A stretch of DNA of 40,881 nt, taken from NCBI GenBank assembly GCA_965644315.1, contig CBFFRQ010000150.1:1-40881 (forward strand), read 5' to 3'. The notes below the pieces were generated by a model, which had not been told where the DNA came from, searched no databases, and saw only the letters and a program-made list of their open reading frames with translations. Below are positions 12,018-20,677 of the stretch, one piece after another (the first letter of the stretch is position 1; each line of letters begins with the position of its first letter). Made by a program: the position numbers and the translations under genes. This stretch comes from Caecitellus pseudoparvulus (lineage: Eukaryota > Bigyra: Bicosoecida).

Positions 12018-12120
12018 GTGTCACTGCATTCTGTTGTGGCGCAGGTGGCACCACATGTCCAAGCCCAAGCTGTACCATGATGTAGCCTGCATGGAGGCAA
12101 TCTGCAATGCATTGAGTAGC
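12018..12120 (+). mobile_element. LINE copy 1b, a 103-bp 5'-truncated tail
   Basis: This segment is identical base for base, by eye, to the last 103 bp of copy 2 (14963-15065), from GTGTCACTGCATTCTG to GCATTGAGTAGC, and both are followed by TAACCCT. Copy 1 already has its own diverged 3' end just upstream (AATGCATTGTGAGTTGC at 11993-12009). This stretch is therefore best read as a separate, severely truncated insertion and not as part of copy 1. The identity indicates recent retrotransposition from copy 2 or from a shared source, or gene conversion. Confidence 0.65.
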
Positions 12121-12138
12121 TAACCCTAACCCTAACCT
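12121..12138. repeat. Interstitial telomere repeats between LINE copies 1b and 2
   Basis: TAACCCTAACCCTAACC, just under three units, separates the 3' end of copy 1b from the 5' end of copy 2. A few A/T-rich bases (TAAAC) follow before the shared element start TTTCCAAATG at 12143. The repeats mark a former chromosome end or a telomere-repeat target. Confidence 0.85.
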
Positions 12139-12365
12139 AAACTTTCCAAATGTCAAGCTAATCACAAGTTGTGAAGTGCTAACATTGCCTAATCCAGGCG
12201 CTCGTGCACCCAAGTGTGGTGTTGCACAGTGCTTGCTGGTTGGGTGGTGCGCACCGGGGCGGGGTAGTGCGAATTCCGCACACCATCGCACCGTGGCTCC
12301 CAGTTTGCGCCCTCGGTCGGGGCATGCACCTGGGATCGACATCAAAAGCATCATTGACAAGCATC

Positions 12366-13499
12366 ATGAACGCCCAAGTGGATCAAGTCCTGGGGGTCCT
12401 CTTCGTGGAGGGGTGCCTGAAGCGCAAGCAAGTGCTCGGCCCCAGAACAGGTGTCTTCACTGACATGCCACGTCGGGGTGCCGCACGCACCTTCGAGCTT
12501 GGAGGACCCCTGCCCAAGACTGATCATGATAGTTCATCTTCGGCACGGGACATGTGGCTCGAGGTCTATGGGGAAGCCGCCGAACGGCTGATCCCAGGGC
12601 TGAGTGCGGAATTCGGCAACGCCAATGCGGCCCTGCGCCAGGGACCCACCGGATCGCCAACCATCCTCGTCACGCTCGGAAGTGAGGGTGATTCACCAAC
12701 AGTGGCACGTCAACTTCGCATTCTTGCTGCTCAAGAGGACGACTTCGCCATTCGAGTCGGCCAAGGTGGGTTCGTCGCCGTGGCCTACACCAACACCAAG
12801 CAGTTCGCATCGGCGAAGGCGAAAGTGAAGGTGAAGGCCCACCCCACCGCCATCCAAGTGGCCCACCAAGTGACCAAGGAAGCAACCGAAATCGCCTGCC
12901 AGTCAGGTGATGTTGCCAAGGTCATGTGCCTCGTTAGGTCCCACTTCGACCATGGCCCCGTGCCAGCCCAAGCCGTCCGTCCCAGTGTCAGACAATCCGT
13001 CCCCTCCGAGGGTGATGCACCTGTCGACACCAAGACACCATCGACCTGGACTGACACTCAGCTCGACAAGGCACCGAAGAAGAAGAAGACCCGTCGAGGC
13101 AAGCGAGGAAAGGGCAAGTCAGCCGGACGATCCCTCACCTTCGAGGACGTCTTCATCAAGAACGTCCGGCCACCTGCACCTCGACCAACCTCACCACCTG
13201 CCACCCAAGGCTCACCCAAAGATACCGTCACCACCCCTGTGGTGCATGCCATGTTGCCTTCATCAAGGGTGCAGCGGGGCGTCGACCGCAAGTGGCCGTC
13301 CCCCACCCCGTCGGGCGAGGCAAGCCCCGAGGTGCACCGGTATCGGCCGTCTGCAGCAGCAGCATGGGAGGTGATCACAAGGGTGGTGCCTCTTCATGAC
13401 AGTGTGCGGACACCCGAGCACCTGGCCGAGTACCCCATCAAGCCTGGCCCTCTGGCCGACCTGCTGTCATCGACCCACGTGTACTCTAACGTGGGGGGC
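12366..13499 (+). pseudogene. LINE copy 2 ORF, first segment (N-terminal domain)
   Basis: The ATG at 12366 (MNAQVDQVLGVLFVEGC) aligns with 4624 in copy 1. The conserved block RTGVFTDMPRRGAARTFELGG follows with spacing like copy 1, then TNTKQFASAKAKV, then a basic run KKKKTRRGKRGKGK and a Pro-rich linker. The frame is lost in a run of six Gs near 13493-13498. One base change there restores the frame that matches copy 1 (ACVQACLETAAG). It looks like a broken ORF unless the G run is a sequencing error. No known family is recognised. Confidence 0.7.
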
Positions 13500-14449
13500 G
13501 GGCCTGTGTCCAGGCCTGTCTCGAGACGGCAGCAGGGGAGAGGGTCTTCGAGGCTGGGGACCTCCTCCTACTCCAGCATGCAGCCACCATCAACGCTGCC
13601 CAGCTTGCCTTCAAGCACATGGTCAGGCAGCTGGAGGGGGTGGTCAGTGACTCGTCCAGCTCGGACATCATGGACGTCGGCCAGAAGCCACCCTCCCCCT
13701 TCCGCTCAGACGGGCAACGGGTGGCCGTCTTCCGCAACATGCTGCACCAGCACTCGCCGGATGACACCTTCCTGGCCCCAGGTACACCACCAGTCCTGCT
13801 TCCCGGCCTGCACCTGCTCATCGACCGCATCAACCAAGGGTACCGTGCCCCAGCCGGGCATGATGACCTTGGCCAGGCCGGCGTCGACCCCAGCCAGGTT
13901 GATGAAGAGGGTGACCAAGAGGGGCACCTCGACGGAGTGCTGTATGCCTTCGCACTTCGAGAGGTGTGGACCGACAACACGGCCCATCTGCAGCTCATCC
14001 TCGTCGACCATGATCGAGGCAAGCTGGTGCTGTGGAACCCCGACATCCCTGACCTCCATGACGAGCTGCCCCTGCACAAGTGCATGACCCGGCTGGCAGC
14101 CGAAGGCATCAACGTCTTGTACCGGATCTGGACCACACCCGAGGCGGGCAGTCCAGCACCCTTCCGGGACAGGCTTCGAGGGGCACTCCAGTCTCTCCGA
14201 GATGACTTCCCCCCCCTGCCTCACAAGGCCACCGACGGCACCGTGCACCCCCAGACCCTCATCGCTGGCAAGGGCACAAGGGTGGCCATGCCTCATGGGC
14301 GGATGACCCGACAGCAGGCCGCCACCCTGGAGGCTGAGGTCAAGGACCCCCTCAAGCGGCTGGTGCCTGAAGACGGCGAGGGTCGCCTGCCCAAGGTCAA
14401 GGATGTGCCCCACATCTCGATCGGGCAGATGGGTGGACGCCTGATGTAA
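13500..14449 (+). pseudogene. LINE copy 2 ORF, second segment (conserved unknown domain)
   Basis: This frame carries LLLLQHAATINAAQLAF, PPVLLPGLHLLIDRINQGY, LQLILVDHDRGKLVLWNPD and LRDDFPPLPHKATDG. All are matched in copy 1 (for example PPVLLPGLHLLLTRINEGH and LRSDFPPLPFVAEDE), so this is a real folded domain. An internal ATG is at 13619. The frame ends with GGRLM and a TAA at 14447-14449, just where copy 1 enters its endonuclease. The stop overlaps a GTAAGT string, a consensus 5' splice site, which may be chance. The function of the domain is unknown; it lies between the basic linker and the endonuclease position. Confidence 0.7.
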
Positions 14450-14869
14450 GTCACCTGTGGGGGCATACTCCCTGTGCCACACATGACTGAAGCTTTGTGT
14501 CGCGACCGACGCACATAGCTGACATCGGACATTGGAAAGTCCAACCCAACCTCACCATCACCAACCCAACATCGATACCAACACATCAGGACTCGGCTCA
14601 GTGGAAGGGGAAGGCACTTGCAGCAAGATCTGTGAGGCCGCCCCCAAACCTGAGCCGAAGGGACAGCCGGGCTGGGTCGTGTGCTTGCATCTCAGCAACA
14701 CCCAGTCCGTGTCGAGTCCATATCCTCCAGCCCACACCGCCACCCAAGCCAAGCAAGTCGGGTCTCCACCCCTGGACATCGGACCGAGACGGACGAGACT
14801 GGACTGGACGGACAAGACAAGAGTGGACCGAGACCTGGACCTACACCTCAAGACCATCCCACCGGGGCG
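14450..14869 (+). other. Unassigned part of LINE copy 2
   Basis: About 420 bases between the copy 2 stop and its 3' hairpin module have no match that I can see in copy 1 or copy 3. The stretch is rich in CCAACCC/CACC and later GGAC/GAGAC strings. It has no convincing ORF. It may be a copy 2-specific 3' UTR or captured sequence. Confidence 0.45.
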
Positions 14870-14946
14870 GGCGCTGAAGCGCCAAGACAGACGGCGACTT
14901 ATACAACGGACACGAGTCTGTGCTAGTCGCAAAGCCGTGCAAGCGG
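14870..14946 (+). ncRNA. Structured 3' UTR module (three hairpins), LINE copy 2
   Basis: HP1 is GGCGC-TGAA-GCGCC (14870-14883). HP2 is ACGGAC-ACGA-GTCTGT (14906-14921), with one wobble pair. HP3 is CCGT-GCAA-GCGG (14935-14946), with a GNRA loop. Order and spacing match copies 1 and 3, with several changed but still paired positions. It begins about 196 nt before the element end. Confidence 0.65.
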
Positions 14947-15065
14947 TGCCGTCGTGGTGTCTGTGTCACTGCATTCTGTTGTGGCGCAGGTGGCACCACA
15001 TGTCCAAGCCCAAGCTGTACCATGATGTAGCCTGCATGGAGGCAATCTGCAATGCATTGAGTAGC

Positions 15066-15072
15066 TAACCCT
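15066..15072. repeat. Telomere-repeat unit between LINE copies 2 and 3
   Basis: A single TAACCCT follows the copy 2 terminus GAGTAGC and directly precedes the 5' truncation point of copy 3. It matches the junctions after copies 1b and 3. Confidence 0.75.
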
Positions 15073-15555
15073 CCTGAGGCGGCCGCAGTCTTGAGCAACC
15101 CTCATGCTGCTCTTCGCGGCCCCTCAGGTCTTCTCCGTCCTCCCAAGTACTGGAAGCAAGCTCTGGCTGCCGCCACGAGCTTCTCTGTATCTGCGTGGGA
15201 CGTGCTGGTAACGTGTATGCTTGGACGTACCTCACAGGTTGATCGTCATATCCAGGTGCACGCCAGGTATCTCTGGTGGGCTGCACATGGCCGCACGAGT
15301 CCACTCCCGGGCTTCTCCACTCCTGATCCCAGCGCTGTGAGAAAGCATACACGACATGTTCGCACGCGGCGCTTTGAGCGAACTTACTTTCCTGTCAGGG
15401 CTGAGCGCAGGCCCCCTCGCTCCTTCACGAGGCAGGCCACTCTCCTGGACTTTGGCCTCACACGGCCCGAAGCCCGTGATCACCCTCCATCGCCCTCTTC
15501 CAACTCGCCCACGTCCTCCGAGGTATCCCTGGAAAGTCCATCGTCCTCTGAATAG
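15073..15555 (+). pseudogene. LINE copy 3 ORF fragment, C-terminal end after the RT
   Basis: The frame is open from the truncation point, has no own ATG, and stops at TAG 15553-15555. It matches the copy 1 C-terminus: a hydrophobic-aromatic block VSAWDVLVTCMLGRT, then HARYLWWAAHGRTSPLPG (copy 1 HAEYLWWAVHGRGAPLPG), an Arg/His-rich stretch and a Ser/Glu-rich acidic end. It lies downstream of the RT and zinc knuckle. The comparison shows where the copy 1 ORF should really end. Confidence 0.75.
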
Positions 15556-15607
15556 GCGGGGATCTGTGCGAGACAAAGCGCAGAAGCAGGCAAGCTTACG
15601 TATGTAT

Positions 15608-15623
15608 CGTGGTAAGAACCACG
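15608..15623 (+). other. 3' UTR hairpin CGTGGT-AAGA-ACCACG, LINE copy 3
   Basis: A 6-bp stem with a 4-nt loop lies 53 bases after the copy 3 ORF stop. It corresponds to the hairpin at 11284-11299 in copy 1, with the same stem and another loop. Confidence 0.5.
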
Positions 15624-16200
15624 GTCGTGGTTGACTGCGAAGGCGAGGCTGCTACATGCGCTGTCCTTGATGCTTGGTTTTCTCTGTGAAAAGTAAGGTT
15701 ATTGGAAAGTAAATGTTGTCAGTATACGTACCTGTGTCTTCGGGGTCCACAGAAAGGTCCTCTGGCGGCTCTGCGATGGTGCGGGCGGAATTTGGGAGCG
15801 TGAACAGGTGGGCGCAGCGTGCAACGCCGCGCGCGGAACTTACAGGTCCGCCAGGTCCTGATTGATGATGGGGCTGGGTCATCTGTGAACAAGGGAGCAT
15901 GCTGGTGTGTTCTTGGTGGGCGGGGGGCGTTGTTCCGGCGGTGCGCGCTGCTACCACCGGCGTGGTGCAGTGCAACACCGCCGTGAAACGCAACCCCCCA
16001 AAGGCGGCCACCGAGGCTCAGTTCAGCGCGCAGTGGCCCCAGGCACACGTGCAGTGCCTGGCGAGGGCCAGGAGATATGGGGGGATTCAGAATTATGATG
16101 CGAAGTGTGGACTGGGACGAAGTAAGAGTGGGCCCGGCCCCCTCTGGCTCAGCCGACTGAGCCGAGAGGGCGCGGGAGGGACAGTTCAGCACGTATGGGC

Positions 16201-16279
16201 GGGCGCGGGCGCGCCCTAGCAAGCGGCGGCTTATACAACGGACGTATGTCCGTGATGGCTGCAGACCCACGAGAGTGGG
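16201..16279 (+). ncRNA. Structured 3' UTR module (three hairpins), LINE copy 3
   Basis: HP1 is GGGCGC-GGGC-GCGCCC (16201-16216). HP2 is ACGGAC-GTAT-GTCCGT (16238-16253), fully paired. HP3 is CCCAC-GAGA-GTGGG (16266-16279), with a GNRA loop. All stems are canonical although the sequence differs from copies 1 and 2. It begins about 199 nt before the element end, against about 187 and 196 in the other copies. Confidence 0.68.
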
Positions 16280-16399
16280 AGCCGCTGTGGTGCCTACTAC
16301 AGTGCATTCGTGTGCTGTGGTACGCAAGGCACCACGAGTGATGCCCAAGCTGTACCGTGCAAGAGTGTGCGGAGGCAAGTTGCAATGCATTGAGTGAGC

Positions 16400-16411
16400 T
16401 AACCCCTAACC
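16400..16411. repeat. Innermost telomere-repeat remnant
   Basis: TAACCCCTAACC follows the copy 3 end GAGTGAGC and is imperfect, as expected for an old interstitial repeat. It is the boundary between the retrotransposon array and the chromosome interior. Confidence 0.7.
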
Positions 16412-17017
16412 GAAGCTCTGAGGTGAGGCAAGCTTGAACACAATGTGCCGGATTAACAGCACACGCTCTGCACCATCATGCACTCACGTTTTCTAGTGTT
16501 TTATGTACTATGTGCACCGTTGCACAGCTTCGGCGAACCACACGAGTGGCTGTCTTAAGAGTTACGCGAATGATGCAAAAACATGTCTCACTTATCTGAA
16601 ACCGGAGTATCACAGACAAATTGAAGACAGGAGCTCGCGGTGCCTGCACCAGCAGACAAATCTGACAATACGCTCCATGACATTCTATCAACTACTATTT
16701 GGTTGCCCGCTCCTCCCACATCCGGTACAGAGCCAAAGGAGGATCGCATCTCACCCGTCAGAGCGACCCAGTGGCAAACAACACTGAGGCCATCCACGAA
16801 TCCATCACTATGATGTGCAATGTCTTACAAGTGTAATCTTCAACACTAAATACAATGTGCAGCTAGCCTTCATGCCAAGCGCTGTGGGCTTCCCGCGAGC
16901 ACGTTGTACCTCGCCGCGCTCACATTCCCAGGCAAGCTGCGAATTCAGCACGATCACGAGGCCACAGCTCAACACAATCGGTCTCCTTCACAATACACTT
17001 GCCGTACATATCTCAGT
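16412..17017. other. Noncoding subtelomeric stretch
   Basis: These 606 bases are visibly less GC-rich than the rest and hold no convincing ORF, RNA gene or repeat. They separate the LINE array from the first decayed gene. Confidence 0.5.
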
Positions 17018-20000
17018 TTACTGTACGCACGCAGCGCCTGCGATGCCTGACTGGGCGTCCCGCGGCGCGTCAGCTGTGAAGGTGAGGCCTGTGGCCTGTG
17101 TGAACGCCGCAGCGGCCAAGGATCCCTCGCTGAGCTGGGTGCCTTGGGCTGGCACGAATGCCAGCTGCCCTTCCACGGCAGAGAGCGCTTCACCCAGAAC
17201 GGATGCGGCAAGAGTGTGCAGCGCACGGGCCAGGGCACGCTGGTTGTGCACTGTGCCCTGCCAAACGCCATCCCCATCCAGGGTGCCGCTCGCCGCCAAC
17301 GCCATGGATAGCGACTGCTGCACTGGCGCACTCCAAGCTGCTTCCACCCTCACACCCACGCTGGAGGCGACACTCGTCCAGCCGTCACTGGACTGCACGC
17401 GGAGGTTTGGGAACACCTGTGAGCCACTCGCGAGGTGCAGGCCAGTCACCAGCACGTCGCCTTGCAGGGCCTGCAGCTGGTCCAGTGGCACTGGCTGTGC
17501 GCCTCGCAAGTCTCGCAAGCCTGACCGAGTGCCAAGGGATATCTGCACAGGGTGCACAGGAGCCTGGGAAGCCACGGACCACTGCACAGCCATGGCAGTT
17601 GTGTCCTGCTGGAAGCAACACAGCTCGCTCGCACTGCTGCTTGCAGTCAGCGGCACAGGTGCAATGGAGCCTGAGAAGGCGGCCTCTTGACCGATGAAAG
17701 TGCTTCCACTGCTTGTGTTGGCAACCTCCCCTGCGCTGTCCGTCACCCTCACCGACAAGATCAACGTTTCCCGCCTGCTGCCCAGGGGCAAGGACAGGGT
17801 TAAGGCGGACAGGGTGGCGTTTGTGTCCAGACCAGCTGCAGGCGGAAGCAGCGACACCACTTGTGCTGTGCCCAGAGCAGTCCACGGCAGCACCGCAGCT
17901 CCAGAAGAGGCGTTCACAACAGACACCTCGTAAGTCAGGGAGCCCGCAGTCGCAACGGTGTTTTGCCACCGCCAACAGGCGTGCACTGGTGTCCCGACTG
18001 GCAGGAACAAGTTCTCAACAGGTGGAGTGGACCCCGCATGCCCCCCTGCAGGCCGCAGACACTGACAGCCATGTGGGTACAGGAGCTGCCGTATCCACCA
18101 CGATGCCGTCTGTGAAGGCGTACATCTGCACGCCAGCAGCGCTGGTCAACGCGACTGTTCCGCATAGCACTTCGCCTTGGCTCGGTGCACTACCGGGCAC
18201 AGCAGAACACATGCCTGAGGCCAAGTGTTGCAGGCCAGATTCTGCATCCGCTGCGCCCTCCCATGCCAGCGAGAGGAAGTCCGCAGACGCTGTGGCTGCC
18301 GCGTCAGAATATGCAGCCAGCTCGTCGCCATCCAGGGGCGCCCGGAGCGAATCCCACACGCGCAGCAGTGTGGGGCCAGTTGCGTCCACGGCACCCGTGC
18401 GAACGGTGCTGGTGGTGTACTCGCCAGCGCCATTTGCGAGGGTGAGGGAGAAGTAGGCCCGCTGTCCGTGAACAATGTTGGAGGCCAGGAATGTGTTCAG
18501 GGAGTCCAGAGGCACAGCGGCAGGGGGCGCGAGCTGCGTGCCGCCTTGGGAAGTGCCAGCCGACACGACCACCACAGCCAGGCCGCTCTCGGCATCTGCA
18601 GCGGCATCAAACGTCAGCGCAAAGGCTCCAGTCGCCCCAGACATGGAGGGTGCACAAGGAGTGCACTCAGTGATGAAGGGACCGTGGGTGGCCTTGTACG
18701 TGCCCAGGGGGCAGGAGACACAGGCACCACTGGCCGCCTCTCGGTACGTGCCTGGAGCACATTGCAGGGCTGGGGCATCTGAAGACATTGGCGGGCTGGG
18801 GGCGACAATCCCAGTGGCACCCGAGTTGCAGGCGTCACAGAGGGTGGGGTTGTTGCCCAGCACTTGCTTGCAGGCGGGCACGGCACAGGGTTGACAAGCC
18901 TTGCTCGTCGCGTTCAGCACGAAGCCCGGCCCACACTGGCACACGCCGCCGCCGTGCGTGAAGTCGGGCACAAATGCAGCATTGGGGTCGGCACAAGCGC
19001 ACGTGCTGCGCCCCGCAGGATCCCCGATCCCGAACGCCGTCAGCAGCAGGGCCTGTGCACTCATGCCCGCCAAGGAAGGCAGCGTCTCGTCACAGGCAAA
19101 GCCGTCGGAGGAGGCGACACTGGCGTGCCCCGCCATGTTCGTGGCGCACACACTGGTGAACACGGTGCTCCCAGGGGTCAACGCCAGGCCTGCCATGGCC
19201 CATGCCGTGCGTAGCGCCACGACTGTCCAGGGCATGACGTCATCCAGCCTTGCCGCGCTGCCCAGCGCGACCTCGTACGTTGCGATGCCAGAGGGGTCCA
19301 CGAAAGAGTCCCAGTTCGCGGCCGCCTGAATGCAGTCGGCGGCAAAGTCCACGTCGCCGCCCAGTCGAGCGCCATCGCGCACGACGCCGGCAGTGGGCCT
19401 ACTTGTGACCAAGGGGTGCAGGGCGCCCCACTGCTCGGCGCGCAAGGCCTGCTACGTTGGTCGCCTTGACACTACAAGCCAAGAAGCGGCCTTCAGGGAG
19501 GGGGCTTGGCACCCCATCGCTCCCGGGGCTGAAGGTGGCTTGGCCCTCACCTGGTCCCAGGGACAGCACGTTGGACAGCGGCACGACGGACCCAGTCCCG
19601 CCCGCCATCACCTCCACCAGCTCCACGCCAATGCCCACCACCGGTGCCTTGGCGAACTGCACGCCTGCCCATCCACACGTGACCTGGGTCGCATCGCTCA
19701 GCAGGGACACTTTGCTGCCAGTGGCGTCCAAGAAGTGGACGCTGCCGATGTCTGGCGGGGTGATGTCTACGACGACGGGCTTGGAGAACACTGTGCGCAG
19801 ACCAGCTTCGTTGGTGCCAATCACGGACATGTAGTACTTGGTGCCAATGACCAGGTGCAGGCCACTTCAGGTGGCAGCTGGGCTGGCGAGGGGTGCGGAA
19901 TACCCCTGCACCTGCTCCCCGTAAGGCGACGTGCCCAGGGAGGCCGAGTAGGCAACATCGCCCTCTGCGTCCAGGAACGGCGCCCAGGACAGGGCCACAG

Positions 20001-20235
20001 CGCTGGTGGAGGACGCGTAGTACACGTCACCCACCAGCTGCCCGTCCGTCAATGCCGCTGTGCCGTCGAAGGTCGCCGCTGTCTCTTCTGGGGTGAAGGA
20101 GGTGTGCTCCGCGCCCAGCAGCGCTCCGTCCTCGTCATATGCGACGACTGTCACGTGGTACTCCGCCCCACTCGGCAAATCAAAGCCGCTGGTGCTGGTC
20201 TGTTTGACAGTGTCCACACACATCAATAAGGGCAC
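17018..20235 (-). pseudogene. Broken gene for a secreted cysteine-rich ectodomain (Ephrin-receptor-like/GCC2-GCC3 type)
   Basis: Four open segments on the minus strand (20235-19867, 19830-19399, 19445-18015, 18010-17018) read as one protein of about 1070 residues. It has beta-sandwich repeats of fibronectin type III or similar flavour (SGLHLVIGTKYYMSVIGTNEAGL; GIATYEVALGS; PGSTVFTSVCATNMAGH). A cysteine-rich block CQCGPGFVLNATSKACQPC ... CAPGTYREAASGACVSCPLGTYK is typical of GCC2/GCC3 or ephrin-receptor-like repeats. An in-frame TGA at 19869-19867 interrupts a continuous domain. The frame shifts near 19445 and again near a C6 run at 18042-18047. No upstream signal peptide and no downstream membrane segments remain. 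It resembles the ectodomain architecture of the large gene at the right edge. Assembly error could explain the homopolymer shift but not all three breaks. Confidence 0.65.
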
Positions 20236-20677
20236 TGCTGCGCGTTGGCGGCCAGTCCCAATGGACCAAGTTGGCGTGACACACTTCAGGCTCTCTGTGG
20301 AGATCTTGCTTCATTTCCACAGGATTTTACCGATTTCGTGTGCTGCACACAATTCAATGGGATTCATTCAAGTCATCCTTCCCAAACCATGCCTGGACGG
20401 CGTGTCACTCTCACCAGAGAGCGCTGAAGAGTGCTGGAGTGGCGTTTCGGTTTGCTTCACCACGACAATCCACGAGGCCTGCGATATCTCTTGTTTAGGA
20501 TGCACTCCACAGGCTCTGAGCAGCTGAGAGGTCTACAACATGTAGGTGATTTGAAAAAACTTTGAATTATTCTGCAAGTGTCTCAGACCACGCGGCTAGC
20601 CTCGGTGCCCTGGCTGGCCTGTGTGTGGATGAAACTCCCTTCACCCAGCCGGAGAGCCGGTGGCCCTGCTGCAGCTC
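20236..20677. other. Noncoding stretch between two decayed genes
   Basis: About 440 bases, fairly A/T-rich near 20540-20580, with no supported gene. It lies upstream of the ectodomain pseudogene and downstream of the transposase-like pseudogene. I see no terminal inverted repeat here. Confidence 0.4.

Larger units (their letters stand above)
12143..15065 (+). mobile_element. LINE copy 2, lacking endonuclease and RT (non-autonomous)
   Basis: The 5' leader matches copy 1, and the N-terminal half of the ORF (12366-14449) is homologous to copy 1. The sequence then leaves the copy 1 alignment just before the endonuclease would begin and rejoins the LINE family at the 3' hairpin module (14870-14946). 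It ends ...CAATGCATTGAGTAGC|TAACCCT. APE, RT and zinc-knuckle regions are absent. The protein differs considerably from copy 1, so this is a distinct subfamily and not a recent deletion of copy 1. It could be a non-autonomous element mobilised by a relative, or a decayed copy. Confidence 0.8.
15073..16399 (+). mobile_element. LINE copy 3, 5'-truncated
   Basis: This 1.3-kb fragment begins inside the C-terminal coding region (PEAAAVLSNPH aligned with KEAAVLSHPH at about 10731 of copy 1). It continues through the ORF end and 3' UTR to ...CAATGCATTGAGTGAGC, followed by TAACCCC. 5' truncation is the usual product of incomplete target-primed reverse transcription. The sequence differs strongly from copies 1 and 2, so it is an older insertion or another subfamily. 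In an end-addition model it would be the earliest of the array, as it is the most internal. Confidence 0.82.

Noticed and set aside
19861-19920. A 39- or 66-nt intron removing the TGA at 19869-19867
   Set aside because: Phase-compatible splice sites exist, but the protein reads through the stop as a continuous domain with nothing extra, so a nonsense mutation fits better.
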